DNA of 64,000 nt, taken from assembly GCF_000276665.1 (NCBI RefSeq), contig NW_004955423.1:4423090-4487089 (forward strand). The letters are read 5' to 3'. The position numbers were made by a program, and so were the translations under genes. The stretch comes from Chinchilla lanigera. Lineage: Eukaryota; Chordata; Mammalia; Rodentia; Chinchillidae. Of this stretch, positions 21,321 to 33,482 are shown one piece after another (the first letter of the stretch is position 1; each line of letters starts with the position of its first letter). The notes below the pieces were generated by a model. That model made no database searches, had not been told where the DNA came from, and saw nothing but the letters and a program-made list of their open reading frames with translations.

Positions 21321-22150
21321 GTCTGCTCTGGTTCACTGGTCCTTGCCCCCCGCAGCTCAGAGAGGGAAAAGTATACAGGTTATGTCTTCACATTCTGATT
21401 CCCCACTGCTCAGCTCAGTTTCAGAAAAACAGACAGAGATTGGTATAGGTGGAAAAAGGGGTTGCCCATCATTGCCCCACATTATGTGGAGGCAGTGGCT
21501 TATCCTTAAAAATCCTCAAGAATAAAAAGCATACCAAAGGAAGTACTCAGTAAGCAATCTCTTTGTATTAGCTATAATACAATTATTAAGTATAATATAA
21601 TAAAACCATGGGCATGCTTTATGAGCGACTTCATAAAGGGCAGTTACCACAGCAACACTACTTTTTCTCTTCTTAGAGATATCTAGCTGTTATCTTTGCA
21701 CTTCAACAAGAATACATCATTGGAACAATTATAAACTATATCTTCCTAATGATTCCCACCAAAATAAAAGCCCAACGCAAGCGTTTCCGTTATTCATGGT
21801 CCTCCAGCGTCTCTCTGGGGGCTTCCTCTCATTTTCCTTCTACAGTTACAGCATATCGCCGGCAGAATGGGCAGAATGTGGATTTGTGTATGTTAAGCCC
21901 AGGATACTTTTTTTCCTTTGAACTAAAAAATGTCACAATTAACATATATTTCTTAGAAGACAAAATTTAAAATAGTGATCTATATATAAAATAAATTGGA
22001 AAAGTCACTGAAAATCTTGCCACCAAATGACAATCTCAGTTTATATTGATATATCTCCTCCCCTAATTTTTGCATACATTGATATATATGTGTGTGTATG
22101 TGTGTGTGTTTCTTGTAAACATGACATCACACTAAGTTCTTAAATTTATT
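21321..22150. other. Non-coding stretch with possible old L1 pieces
   Basis: AT-rich. 22010-22150 and 22290-22350 carry wording like an antisense old L1 (TTTAGACTGTTTTCATTTTT, TAACCATGCTGTAATGGC), split by a B1. A short GTGTGTATGTGTGTG run lies near 22090. Confidence 0.35.
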
Positions 22151-22168
22151 ATAAAAAATTGCTCTCCA

Positions 22169-22276
22169 CCTGGGAGTAGTGGTGTGCACCTGTAACTGGG
22201 GAGGCTGAGGAAGGAGGATAGTGAGTTCAAGGTCAGCCTGGGGTAGATAGAGGGACTTCTTAAAAACAAAAAAACA
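22169..22276 (+). mobile_element. B1 SINE
   Basis: GGGAGTAGTGGTGTGCACCT, GGGGAGGCTGAGGAAGGAGG, GTTCAAGGTCAGCCTGGGGT and a CAAAAAAACA tail. Target duplication AAAATTGCTCTCCA (22155-22168) versus AAAATTGTTCTCCA (22277-22290). Confidence 0.88.
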
Positions 22277-22595
22277 AAATTGTTCTCCATTTTTCTGAAA
22301 TTTAGACTGTTTTCATTTTTTCCTTCTTGCTAACCATGCTGTAATGGCTCTCCTGACTAAGTGTTTGCCAACAGCCTCCAGATCTGAACCTATTCTTTTC
22401 CAAGATAGAAACAAAGAATGACTTTCCCTTCTGTGTGTGCTTGGGACGACATTAGAGGTGATTATAAACCTACTCAGGCCAACCCAGGAATAAACCAATC
22501 AAATAAAAGGGCCTGGACTATCATTCTGAGTTCAGCAGACCAGTGTTAGTGGATTCCCTGAAAAACAGCTTGAGGTCAGACTCATCTGCTTGTAA

Positions 22596-23150
22596 TTTTT
22601 TTTTTTTTTTTTTTTTTTAACGTGCAATGGCAAAAAGGGAGAATCCAGGCATTACAGAGGGAAAGTGAATACTTGCCATCAAGTTGGTCACAGCTTCGTG
22701 GGAAAGGCACATCAGCTGCTTGGTGGCGAGGGATGCCTCCAGCAGGACATACAAACCGCTGAGCTTAAGAATGAGCCATGTGAGGGAGGAGGTTGTAGAA
22801 CTGCTTTGCTTGCTCCCTTGTGCTTCCTTTCTGCTCCTTGATTCCAGGCTGTGTGACATGGAGTCCCTCTAGATGTCACCCTGTGGGCTGATCCCTATGC
22901 TTCCTCTGTATCTGAAAGTGGTAGGAAGATTCAGGGCCCCTTGGGTGTCTGTTGGTGCTAGAGATGCTGCGGCTGTTGTCCTGGCAGAGGCTGAGGCAGG
23001 GACTACAAAATATGCTAAGAAATGGTACCGTTTGAGGAGAAGTGTGATCACTAGCTTTTCTTCTGGTAGTTTTCCTAGTAGAGTCACCAAGCCCATTGGT
23101 TTCAAGAACTGAGGGATTCTGCGGAGTGCTGACCATAAGAAACACTTAGT
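22596..23150 (-). other. Poly(A)-tailed minus-strand segment of unknown origin
   Basis: A T-run of 24 at 22596-22619 begins the segment on the plus strand, as a poly(A) tail would for a minus-strand retrocopy. Overlapping minus frames cover 22617-22859 and 22869-23145, with no family I recognise. No AATAAA precedes the tail and no target duplication was found. It may be a retrocopy, or a random T-run next to unique DNA. Confidence 0.25.
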
Positions 23151-23865
23151 CCTTTGCTACCTAGGGAGGCCGAGCAGGAATGCTGCATTACAAAGAACAG
23201 GAAAGGGAAATTAAGTTTTGTGGGAAGGAAAGCTCCACCCTTTCCTCTGGGGACAGAAAAGGACCAGGAGGTCAGATGGGACAATTTTTGGCTCAGCTAA
23301 AATGGCAACGGCAAGCAGAAACACTGAAACGACACCCAGGATTTGGAGGTAGATTTATTTACATCTACAGGCACTGATTGGGATCATTCCCAGAATATCA
23401 GGCCCTGGTCTCTGGTAGTCTCAAAGGCAAGACAGAACAGCCTGACAGTTCTTCTGACTAGCTAGCAGGGTCAGATCATCGGTTACAAGGGTAGGTTAAT
23501 GATCATCAGTTCATGAAGCTTAGTACAGTGGTACAATCAGGCATCCTACATGTTTGGTTACACTCTCATGGTTACAAGGGCAAGAAAGTAAATACAAAGC
23601 CGTGAAGCAGTTACAGAGCTAGGCAGTTTCAAAAGAACAAAGTTTTAAAAACAACAATTTCTCTTATACAGTTTTCCCCTTTCAAAACAAGACTTCTTCC
23701 ACGTCTCAATCCCAGGGAGCCTGGAATCACTGAGCAGTGGGCTTCATAAAGGATTGGCAGACACAAACTTGTGTATATCCTGGTGTCCCTTGAGACCAGT
23801 GGCACCTGAAAAATAAGCACACAGCTACAGTAAAGTGTCTGGCAAAGGTGGCATCTTGCCTTGAG
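23151..23865. other. Non-coding stretch, possibly LTR-like
   Basis: Contains GTAGATTTATTTACATC (a reversed AATAAA context) near 23349 followed by several hundred bases without frames. The composition recalls an LTR on the minus strand, but no family was recognised. Confidence 0.25.
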
Positions 23866-23877
23866 AATGACATTCTA

Positions 23878-23977
23878 GGGGCTGGGGATTTAGCTCAGTG
23901 GCATAGTGTCTGCCTGGCAAGTGCAAGGTCATGAGTTCGATTCTCGGTACCAGAAAAAAAACAACAACAAAAAAGAA
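23878..23977 (+). mobile_element. ID-type SINE
   Basis: GGGCTGGGGATTTAGCTCAG, TGGCATAGTGTCTGCCTGGC, GAGTTCGATTCTCGGTACCA, ACAACAACAAAAA tail. Target duplication AATGACATTCTA at 23866-23877 and 23978-23989. Confidence 0.96.
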
Positions 23978-24539
23978 AATGACATTCTAAGTTCAAGTTA
24001 ATGGCATGGTTTCCTTTGTAACTTTCTAGGCTATAGACAGGGTAAATTATTTGAAATCAGCTGGACTATTAAAATATGGCAGCCAAATCAAAGAAAAAAG
24101 CACAGTGCAAAAGAGGACAAAGAGGCAGAGACAAAGGAGAAAGACTCTGCTGTGTGGTTTCACTGAGGTTTAGTAGTGCCAAGGACAAGTTGAAGCAACA
24201 CATTAATGTTTACAAATCTCATTATACACAGTGAAGTTTGCTCAGGGTGTTGTTAATCTACCGACTCTTGGCTCCTCTCTTCCGGCTTCAGTTTTCTGCA
24301 AGGCCAGATAGTAGATTTTTTTCTTCTTACAAGGATTTAAAAATGAAGAGGAAAGTCTCAGGCAGATTTTGCAAGATTATTCTGGCTTTGAATGTAACTG
24401 TGGATGGGCTTGGATGGGTTACATGGATGTGACCCAGTTTCCCACTGCCAGAAGGATGAAACAGAGCTCTGTGGCATGGGTGGCAAATACAGGACACCCT
24501 CAAGCTGTCCCTAATGTGTCTTCCTATCTTTACTCCAAT

Positions 24540-24880
24540 TAATTCCAATTGCTCACCACCTTTCCCCTGTTGCACAGCCTCCACCGACTCCATGGTCCTT
24601 CAGGACTCTGTCCCCACTCCAAAAAGATCATTCCCTAAAGCCTTCTTACTTCTGCCTGAAGGTCCCCCACCTCAAGAATCTCCTGCTCTTGGTGATCTCA
24701 CTTCCTGGAATGTTTCCTCTGGCCAGGGGATTCTGGTGCCACCCACCTTCCTTGTGTGAACAGATATCTAAGCTCTTCTAACACACCATAGCTACTTGAA
24801 TGCATAGCTGCATTTTCCTATACGATTAAGGACTTTTTGAGAACAGGGATCATGTTACTGATGTTTGATCCTTTAGCAAC
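24540..24880 (+). mobile_element. L2 remnant
   Basis: TCCCTAAAGCCTTCTTACTT, CTGGAATGTTTCCTCTGGCC, then GACTTTTTGAGAACAGGGAT, CATGTTACTGATG, the L2 order ending in the CTTGAGGGCAGGGACCATGT-like passage. Diverged; boundaries approximate. Confidence 0.45.
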
Positions 24881-25191
24881 TAAAGCAGCTGTTTTTATCC
24901 TGCGGCTCCTGGGCCCCAAGTGCTGCTGGACAGCTAGTAGTGTGGTCCCACACCATGGTAAACTTGTAACATTATCATGGGATGTTTAGCCATGCTTTTC
25001 CTGACTTGCTTGTGCAGGGCTTAAGTGTGGACTGCATAAATGACAATGGAACACTGTATAGGGGAGGGCACAGCACAGGGTTAACTCTGCTTCCTGCCTC
25101 CACCATATAGTCAGTCCAGCTGAAACCCTTGTGTGTCAGATGTTTCATGCGGTTCTGTGACTTGGTGAGTAAAACATAGGGATTAGCTTAG

Positions 25192-25353
25192 TTTGTTTGT
25201 TTTGCTTTGTGTTTTGAGGCAGGATCTCACTGTATAGTATAGGTTGGCCTTGAACACACTTGTATACCCCAGGCCGGCCTCAAAGTCACAGAGATCCTCC
25301 TGCTTCAGCCCCCTGAGTGCTGGGATTACAGGCCTGTGCCACCATGCCCTGCA
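25192..25353 (-). mobile_element. B1 SINE
   Basis: Reverse B1: GTTTTGAGGCAGGATCTCAC, GGTTGGCCTTGAACACACTT, CCCCAGGCCGGCCTCAAAGT, TCCTCCTGCTTCAGCCCCCT, GCTGGGATTACAGGCCTGTG. Has the internal duplication. Confidence 0.92.
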
Positions 25354-25729
25354 AACATGGGGATTACAATGATAGTATTCAGCCTACCTATGTGTGTGTG
25401 TATGTGCCTGTAAAGACAGGCATTTATTTTATTAAGCAAGTGTGTAAGTTATATTTCATTATTAACCTTGGGTTTGTTGTATTATTTGGCTTTTATGTTA
25501 TAATAAAAAATGTAAAAAAGAAAGTTTTGTTACCTCTCTACACGAACTATTATATATTAGACAGTTCCTATTCACTCAGTGTGGTCCAGGGAAGCCATGA
25601 GTTTGGACAACTATGACCTTGAGCATGGTCAGGTCCCTGCAGTGTGCTCAGCGAGTGCTGGCTGAGGAACCTGTGCGTTTCCAGAGTCCTTCCTTTACAC
25701 GCTCTCTGTGTCACTCAGCCTAGTGCCTA

Positions 25730-25850
25730 TTGGTGAGTCTACCCGTGACTCCTCTATGAGGCTCCAGCTCTTTGAGGGCCAAGATGCAAATTTAGTGCCT
25801 TTGAGACAGTGCTTAGTCCATGCTGGGTGTTAAATAAGGGTTGACTTTAG
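25730..25850 (+). mobile_element. L2 remnant
   Basis: GAGGCTCCAGCTCTTTGAGG, GCCAAGATGC, GAGACAGTGCTTAGTCCATG, CTGGGTGTTAAATAAGGGTT: the L2 3' end wording. Confidence 0.6.
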
Positions 25851-27290
25851 GAAAATTTGCAATATTATAGATGATTTTTAGGTTATCTAAAGCTCAATCT
25901 AGAGTTATCACACAACGAGCAAACATCTTGGGAATAAGCCCTGGGCTAGGCACATCGTGTACTGTGTACTTCTAGTCGTCCCTGCAGCTTTTAAGACACA
26001 GGAGCCTATGCCCTATGGAGGCAGGTGATTTCTGCAAATACAAACTTTCAGAAAGCAGAAGAGATGAGTTGTAAACGCTAGTCAAAATATGTAGTGGCCA
26101 TGCATTGCCTTATGTGGCCTTGCAGACTTAGATGGACTGCTGCAGCCAGCCCTTTGGCGTAGCCCTTCCCTGCTGTATCACCAGTTACCCTTTAGCATTT
26201 GGACCTCAGAACAAAGGAAACATAGCCTTTTCCCATTTGCCCTCGGTCCTCCTCACAGCCACCCGCAGCTGTTCCCTGATATGGCTAACCTGACTGATTA
26301 AATATATTATTACATTGTAGCTTTATTTACTTCCTTGTTATTAAATTCTGTATTACATCATACAGTTGGGAAAAATAGCTATGACTGGTGGCTAAGGGAG
26401 AAGGGAGAAGGCCATGAGCGCAGATGATCTTTTCTTGATTAGAATAGGACTGGTGATAAACTATAGGGAGAGATTTATAATTTAATAAGGACAGGATTGG
26501 AATGCTACCAGTACAAGGATATTCAGTATTTTAGTTCTTTTTAGAAAGGGCCAGAACATAGATATCCTTAGAACAAACAAAGGCAAGAGAGTTAAATTGA
26601 CATGCCCAACGTCTTACATCAGGTAAATGGGCAGTGAGTATTTGGACTCATGTGGCATCCCAGGGCATGCTGGGAAACCCAGGCCATACTTAGTTTGTGC
26701 TGGACCTAGAAAGTCTGAGTGAGGCAATCACGGGAAGGTTTTGGGGGAGAAGAAGAGGAAGATCAGAGTTATACTTGGGAACGTTAGTGTGGTTGGTGGT
26801 GGTGGTGGAAGCGGGGAGAGAGGAGAGATAGACAAAGAGAGACAGAGGGAGAATGAACGAACAGGGTGGAGGGTGGCTAGGTGGTTTGTGCGAAGGCTGC
26901 AAGGGAGGGCTGCTGCAGTTACAATAGATATTTTTAGAAGAGGTTTGCTTTCAGCACATTGGGGTGGATGACAAAAGAGGGAATTTCCGGGAGACAGTTA
27001 AGGTGGGCGGTAGAAGAGAGGTGCTCGCCAGAGGCAGAAAGCTGGAAGTTGCTATAGAAAGACTGCAGATGTAGCCCTGCAAGTGAGCGAGGCCACAGAA
27101 AGCCAGGGGAGAGACCAAGGGAACCCAAAGACAGAGGAACAAATTTAGCAGTTTGGCACAGTAGGGGCAGGGGAAGAGGTGTAAAGAGAGAGAGGTCCAG
27201 AGCAGCAACTTATAACAGGCTGGTCAAACAGTTACACAGCAGGCGTGGAATCCCTCATAGGGCATGAGAGTGTGTTAGGAAAGACTTAGA
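25851..27290. other. Non-coding stretch, no recognised element
   Basis: Includes a GGT-rich patch near 26790-26812 and a purine-rich run to about 26860. Frames at 26934-27208 on the minus strand overlap one another and are taken as chance. Confidence 0.35.
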
Positions 27291-27415
27291 AGCCAGGCAT
27301 GGTGGTGTGCAATTGTAATCCCAGCTACCCAGGAGGCTGAGGCAGGATTTCTTGGTCCACAAGTTGTAGACCAGCCTTGGCAAGGTTGCTCCTCTCACCT
27401 AAGACAAAGCAAAAG
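27291..27415 (+). mobile_element. B1-type SINE, diverged
   Basis: GAAGCCAGGCATGGTGGTGT, GCAATTGTAATCCCAGCTAC, CCAGGAGGCTGAGGCAGG, then GACCAGCCTTGGCAAGG. No internal duplication. Confidence 0.8.
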
Positions 27416-29040
27416 CCTTGATAAGCTGCTGGGGTGACAAAAGTATGAACGAGGAGCTAGACAGCGGGAGACCAGGGAACATGAGGGCAAGTTAACCTAC
27501 CAGGCACTAGAAGCAAGGGCCTGGGGACTAGAGTTGTATAGCAGAGGGGAGGAGTTGGGACAGCTGCAGAGCTTGCATGAACGTGGGGTTTTAAGGTACC
27601 TACATGCTCCTGTGTACGCTGTGCTATCTCTCCAACCCTTCCTGAGTCTCTCAAGTGCGTAAAAGCCTGCGGTAGGTCTTGGAAGACATTAAAGAACAGG
27701 GCACACTGGTCTGCAGAGGGGTAGAAATGGATCCAACCCTGTAATAGGGGTGGTGAGCTCATGAACGGAAGACATCTCCAGAAACAGATGCTTAGTCATG
27801 GGCTGGATGACATAAGCACACCAGGAACTTGTGAAACTTTGAGGAGGGCAGTGGGGGCAGAGGTCACGGGATTGGTAGACCAAATTTCCTCTACATCTTA
27901 TGGGACATGCAGGCTCCAGCTGACATCTGTGGTACAATGGTATCCAAGATGACGTCCTACTATTCTTTTGGAATGAGATAAATATGTTGGTGGATTTTAC
28001 AAGAATGAACATAGGCAATGAACGGTTTGAAGATTTAGTAAACTGGAGGCAGACAGCATGTCTTCGCACAGCATTACGTAGTCATAGTTTACATCAGCTG
28101 TAATAGGGTGGGCTGCCTGGCTGCGAGTCACTGGTTTAAATTGCTGGTGAGTATCTCTGGGACTTCTCTGGTCTCTTTGCTCATGAGTAATTGTTTCCTA
28201 GAAAACTTTTTCCAAGCCCCAAATGTTCCGCCTGAGCTGGAAGGGTGTGACCCAAGAGAGAAAGCTGTTGCAAAGCAGGGGGCCAGTAGTCTCAGACCCC
28301 TGCTTTTACCGGCATAAGTCACTGAGTGGGCTTGTGACCTTCATTAACAGGCAGGAAGCTGAGGCCCTGCACAGACTTCTAACCAGAATAAGAACAGAGG
28401 CTAGCGGGCTTGGCTGAGGCCACCTTAGTTCTGTCTTTTTACCACTACAACTGATGAGGTTTTCCTCTTAGCAATTTATGTAAGTCACAGAAAGGGGTGT
28501 TGCACGTGTGTGCAGACAAGTGTCTTTGAGCAATATAGCACATTTTCGGCTTTCACTTGAAGAAGCATATGATAGTTAAGTGAAATGTGTGAAAGTGCTA
28601 GCTGAAAGCATGTCAAAAAGATGGTTTTAAAAAATGCAACCAATAAAAATGAAATGGTGGCTTTTGGCAATAATTTTATAATGTGCATTCTGCCAGGCTC
28701 TCCCAGCTTGCCCAAAGAAAAGGGGCAAAAAAAATACTTGCTTTCTCAATTTTCTGGTTTTCTGCAATAACTACTGGGTGTGCTGAAAGATTATAAAATT
28801 CATGAGTGTTATTTGGCCTTCATAGAGCCATTTCTTGTCTACAAATGCTAGCAAATATTAAGACAGAAGTCCTTACAGCTGTATCACAGAGGTGCTGCTA
28901 ATGGTTAGAGAGTTTGGTATGAGGTCGTGACGTATTTTTTCACAGATGGCCACAACAATTCCTATTGCACATATTCTTACAGGGTACTCCTCCCACTGAA
29001 AAGTGGGGCCTGTGTCTTTTCTACCCCTGCCCCTAAGCCT
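27416..29040. other. Non-coding stretch, no recognised element
   Basis: Mixed composition with several overlapping short frames on both strands (27457-28069 minus, 27761-28417 plus). None resembles a protein family. Confidence 0.35.
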
Positions 29041-29049
29041 ACTAAGATT

Positions 29050-29505
29050 TATACTTGTTTCAACCCACAGAGCATGGGAGGGGTGGTATATGTGACTTTT
29101 GAGGCTAGGCGTACAAGGTGATGCAGCATCCTATCTTTGCATTGTGCCACTCGCTTTGAAGTCCTAGGTATCATGTAAGACGTCTGATAGCCTGAAGCTA
29201 TCATGCTGGTAGGAAGCCCAGGCTGTATAGAAGAGAGGCCTATTCTCGCTTTTACTTCCAGCCTTGGTACCAGCCAATGGCCAGAATCAAGTGCCAGACA
29301 TGGAAATGAAGATGCCATCAAGTTTTTCGAAGTCCCAGACATCACGGAGCATTGATAAGCATGGAATAAAGAAACTCCTTTACTCTGCCTTGTCCCGATT
29401 CCTTACCTACAGAATTTGAGTATCATAAAATAGTTGCTACACACCACTACATTTTCGACTAGTTTATTACAAGGAAGTAGCAACTGGAATAGAAATGAAA
29501 CCAAG
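29050..29505 (+). mobile_element. MLT1-like MaLR LTR
   Basis: GTGACTTTTGAGGCTAGGCG, TACAAGGTGATGCAGCATCC, ATCTTTGCATTGTGCCACTC, then CTTGTCCCGATTCCTTACCT, ACAGAATTTGAGTATCATAA, GTTTATTACAAGGAAGTAGC, AACTGGAATAG: the MLT1 order ending in the TTTGTTACGCAGCAATAGA-like passage. Confidence 0.65.
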
Positions 29506-29687
29506 AATCGTCTGTACTCCCTGAATCCTCCCAAGGTATTTCTCCTGGAGAGTGAGAAAAGCTTCTCGGAACACTATTTGAACACCTCTGGACTAGCCAG
29601 TCTTCAAGGACACCAACTTTTCTTTTCCTAAGACCTAGAATTTAATAGCTTTATCAAGAAAGAGAAGTATCTTGTCCAATGTTTGGG

Positions 29688-30015
29688 TTGAATTCTGTCC
29701 CCCAAAAGATGTTGAAATCTTAATCCCAGTTACCTGTGGATGTGACTTTATTTTGAAGTAGGGTTGTTTTAGATCTTTGAGAGAGATGAAATTATTAGGC
29801 TGTGTCCTAATCCCTTATGATTGTGTCCTTATAAAGCAGGGAAATTTGGACAGAGATAGGTATAGGAAGGGTGCATATGAAAACAAAGGTAGAAAAGAGA
29901 TGATGCCTCTGTAAGTCATGTATCACCAGATTGCTAGCAAGCTATCCAGACGATAGGAGGAAGAGATGGGTACATTCTACTCACGGGAGGAGCCAACCGT
30001 GCTACCTCGATTAGG
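29688..30015 (+). mobile_element. MLT1-like MaLR LTR, 5' part
   Basis: GGGTTGAATTCTGTCCCCCA, AAAGATGTTGAAATCTTAAT, CCCAGTTACCTGTGGATGTG, ACTTTATTTTGAAGTAGGGT, GTGTCCTTATAAAGCAGGGA, AATTTGGACAGAGATAG. Close match to the MLT1 opening; the 3' part fades. Confidence 0.75.
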
Positions 30016-31225
30016 AATATCATTATTTGTATTTACTATATGGTTTTGGAATCAAGTTTTAGATATTCCTCTTGCAAATTCTTGATCAGATTTATGATTA
30101 AAACACTCACCAGTCTCTCAGTTGGAGAGCTACAATAATTCTCTAGCTGGATTACTATGCAGTCCTTGAGATTTGATTGTTTTAATGTTGATAGAATTTG
30201 AATAAATCATCCTGAATTTTAGAAAATGCACTATTAGGAACCTGCCTGCTAGGCACATTGTAAGTCCCACCCTGGCAATCTCACCCACGTAACAGCCTTA
30301 TTTAATATAAATCAGGAATTTAGTTCCTCTGGCATTGTTCACATTTCCATTTGGAATAAATTCAATTTTTTTTTTAAAAGGTTACCTGGATTTAACAAAT
30401 ATTTATGTAGCTCAATGTTTATAGTTGTTTTGACTGAGATGGAACCTCTAGTTTTCAGTTTCAGAGTATGAATTCATTTAAAATACTTCCGCAGTAAAGG
30501 ATGTCAACATCCTGTCTTTGTTTCTCCAGGCATAAAACAAGTAAATCCGTTAGCATGCCTATATTGTTAAGGCTCAGAGTGTGACTACCAGGAAGGGTTA
30601 TGAGTCATACCACCACCAGAGGCTAGAATGTGGGGAGAGTTAAGAAAAAATATGTCTTCTAATTTTGAACAAGCTCACTTCCTGTGAGAAAGGCTGACTG
30701 AAAAGCCCTGCCCCTCTGAAAAAAAGTTTGGTTTCCATTTAGAGATCATTATTGTACACAGCCTTTCAAACTTTTGTTGAGATTGGCTACTCTGTGAAGT
30801 AGTTTTCATAAAGAAATTTAAATCACTATGAAATACAGTTTATACAAACAACTCAATAGGCACAAATGGAACCCATCATGTTTTATAAACTTTTCAACAT
30901 TTATTCCTCAATTGCACAGGGAATACATCCTCATGTTTTTGCACTGGCTTTTAATTATGTTTGAACTGAATCAGTCTAAGAAAGATATTCAAAGCTATCA
31001 AAATGATGAGTATAATTTTAACAAAATTATCACACATGCTTTGCAAGTAATTACAATGGAATTCCCAAAATGTCCACAGTTCAAAGTGAGCAAATGTTAT
31101 AATTTTGTCATGCCAGTATTGCTTCTGGGGAGTTTTTTTGTATCAGGAGGGCCACAGAGAAAATATAAAATGCAAGGCCTACGTATTGTCTTTTCTTTGT
31201 CACTTTTCTCAAAATCTATCTTACC
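30016..31225. other. Non-coding stretch, no recognised element
   Basis: AT-rich. The 169-codon frame at 30828-31337 runs from AT-rich DNA into the SINE at 31226 and is not a gene. Confidence 0.4.
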
Positions 31226-31320
31226 TGGGACTCAGAATATAGCTCAGCAGTACAGTGATAGCCTAGCAAACTTGAGGCCCTGGGTTAGGTCTCTAGCACC
31301 ACAAAACAAAGCAAAACCAA
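31226..31320 (+). mobile_element. ID-like SINE, diverged
   Basis: GGGACTCAGAATATAGCTCA, GCAGTACAGTGATAGCCTAG, CTGGGTTAGGTCTCTAGCAC, ACAAAACAAAGC tail. Confidence 0.8.
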
Positions 31321-32654
31321 ATTTCAAACACATTTAAAAAAGTGTATGTCTATGTGTATGAGTTGTAACTTGAGTTGAAATAAAATATTCCTTAAAGGAT
31401 TAAAACAATAAAGTCTACCTACTACCTACTCTCAAACTTTACTAATAGAATTCATAAATCAAACTAGTTAGAATGATCAACTGGCTTTAGATATTTGATA
31501 AAACCATGGCCTGTCTAATACCTTTTATGCAAAATATTCAAGCTTAGAAAATACTCGTACTTCTGGCATGCCTAATCATATATTTGTACCTTGCTGTGTT
31601 CAAGTATCAAGCCTAAAATATAACCTGTATTCATAGACTTATACACCAGGAAATAATGTGCCTCATGAACAGCGTCTCACTTCTTTCCTATCTGCATGTT
31701 TAGGATGACTGGAACTTACATTCAGAAATCTGGAGGGTGTGAGGTATAAGCTCCTGAGCCTCAAATTACCTTCAGTAACTTCCACCTTACACATTTACTT
31801 CTCCTCCCAACAAAATGCTTCCCTTGTATCTTGCTAGTTAGCAACAGTAAATAGCTGAAGCCATCTATTTATCTCAATATTCCATACAAATCAAAGGGCC
31901 AGGAGATACAACAGTGGCGGGTGGCAGTGGGCTGTCGCTCGCTTCTGTGCACAACGCACTGAAATTACCCTATGCCTTGAATCTACTGCGTTTCAGCTTT
32001 GGCCTCTAGTTCTCCAGAGCTCTCATTCAGTCTCTTCTCTTTCTGATATACACATTCACGTGGCCTCTCTCTCACATTCACCATCCTCCCTCATTTCAGT
32101 TGTCCTTCTCCAGAGCTATTAGTAAAAAAAAAAAATCCCACTCACACCTCCCCCCACTCAGCCATGCAGAGACAACTTAGCCTTGAGAGTTACCAGTCAC
32201 AATTTCCTTATGTGTAAGTGGTATATAAGATTCTCTTATAGAGAGCTTCCCTGAGGCTAAGTGAGTGTGGTTAATTAGGGGAGGCCTTCTAGCTGTGCAG
32301 AACCATTGATTCCTTTAAGCAACCACCATCATTACTGTAAGAGTATTTACTGAAAGCTGAGCCGGACAGCTATTGTACAATTCGATCTGGCAAATGCATA
32401 AAACTTGCACTCCAGATTATGTATTACAGCACTAATTACCCAAATGAAACTCCAGGGGCACCTTAGGTAGATGCAGTACAGTGAATTAAGGAAGGAAATA
32501 ATTAGTCACAATTACAGAAACTAGCTCAACATGAAGCGAAAGAATGCACACAGCCCATTTCCTGCAGAGCACAGGGAGCCTTAGCAATAGTTTAAGAAAT
32601 GCAAAAGATAAACATGACTTCTATAAAAGTAAGAAAGGGACAAATCTCAATGTT
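31321..32654. other. Non-coding stretch beyond the inferred LRRC8C end
   Basis: AT-rich with an A-run at 32130-32141. No repeat family recognised. It may contain the true transcript end if the distal poly(A) site lies further down than proposed. Confidence 0.35.
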
Positions 32655-32672
32655 AAGTTGTACAAAAATGAC

Positions 32673-32678
32673 TTTATT
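32673..32678 (-). promoter_or_regulatory. LRRC8C: Candidate distal poly(A) signal AATAAA
   Basis: The gene strand reads CAAATAAAGTCATTTTTGTAC around this hexamer, about 4.6 kb after the stop. The distance fits a long LRRC8C 3' UTR. Other AATAAA-like hexamers occur between, so the true main site is uncertain. Confidence 0.4.
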
Positions 32679-33284
32679 TGTTGTTTTCTGTTTCTATGTA
32701 CTACATAGCCAAATAACATTGAGACATTTTATCATGACTGCACACTATGACAGATCAACCCTCAGGCCTTTTATTGACAATATTAGAGACTTTGTCAGCA
32801 TTTGACACAATCTGAACTCACAGAGTGAGTAAACAGGTGGCAAAAGGAAAACTGAGCGGGCACATAAGGCATGGAGTTTCAATCCCAAGAAAAAGCAGCA
32901 GAGTAAGTGGTAGAGAAAGAGGTACTTAGCAAAAGAAATCAGTACCAGATTAAAAACCATGCATAGGATGTGTTCTTTGACATATGCAAGAAATTAAGAT
33001 GCCCGAAGTTATATATCCCCTGTCAAGTTCTTCTGATTAAAAAAAATTCCTTGAGGCAGGGGGAGATTCTTGTCTATCTCCCCCAAATAAAGGTAAAGAT
33101 GCCATCTCATTAGTGCATGCCATTGGAAAGATGGAACAAGAGTGCACACTAGTTTGGAAGGCTGGCATAAGACTATCAGAAGCATGACACTGGGCCTGAA
33201 TCTGAAAAACTATGACATGTCTGATTCTGGTTAAGACTGTCCAAGCTTTCTTACCATGTTTCCAAACAGACAAGAAAAGGTGAA

Positions 33285-33397
33285 GTTAGGTGTGACGGCA
33301 CATGCTTGTAACCAGCATTTTGGGAGGCTGAGGCAGGGGGATTGAATGTTTGCGCTCAGCCTGGGCAATTTAGAAAATTAGTGAGATTCTGTGTCCA

Positions 33398-33428
<31 letters not shown>

Positions 33429-33482
33429 GAGATGTAGCTTAGTGAAAAGGCCTTTGGTCCAATCCCCAGTAAGAAAAAAAAA
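33285..33482 (+). mobile_element. B1-ID dimer in the LRRC8C 3' UTR, antisense to the gene
   Basis: B1 part GTTAGGTGTGACGGCACATG, CATTTTGGGAGGCTGAGGCA, A-run of 28, then ID part GCTGAGATGTAGCTTAGTG, GTCCAATCCCCAGTAAG, A-tail. Confidence 0.8.

Noticed and set aside
30828..31337. 169-codon plus-strand frame
   Set aside because: It begins in AT-rich intergenic DNA and ends inside an ID-like SINE.
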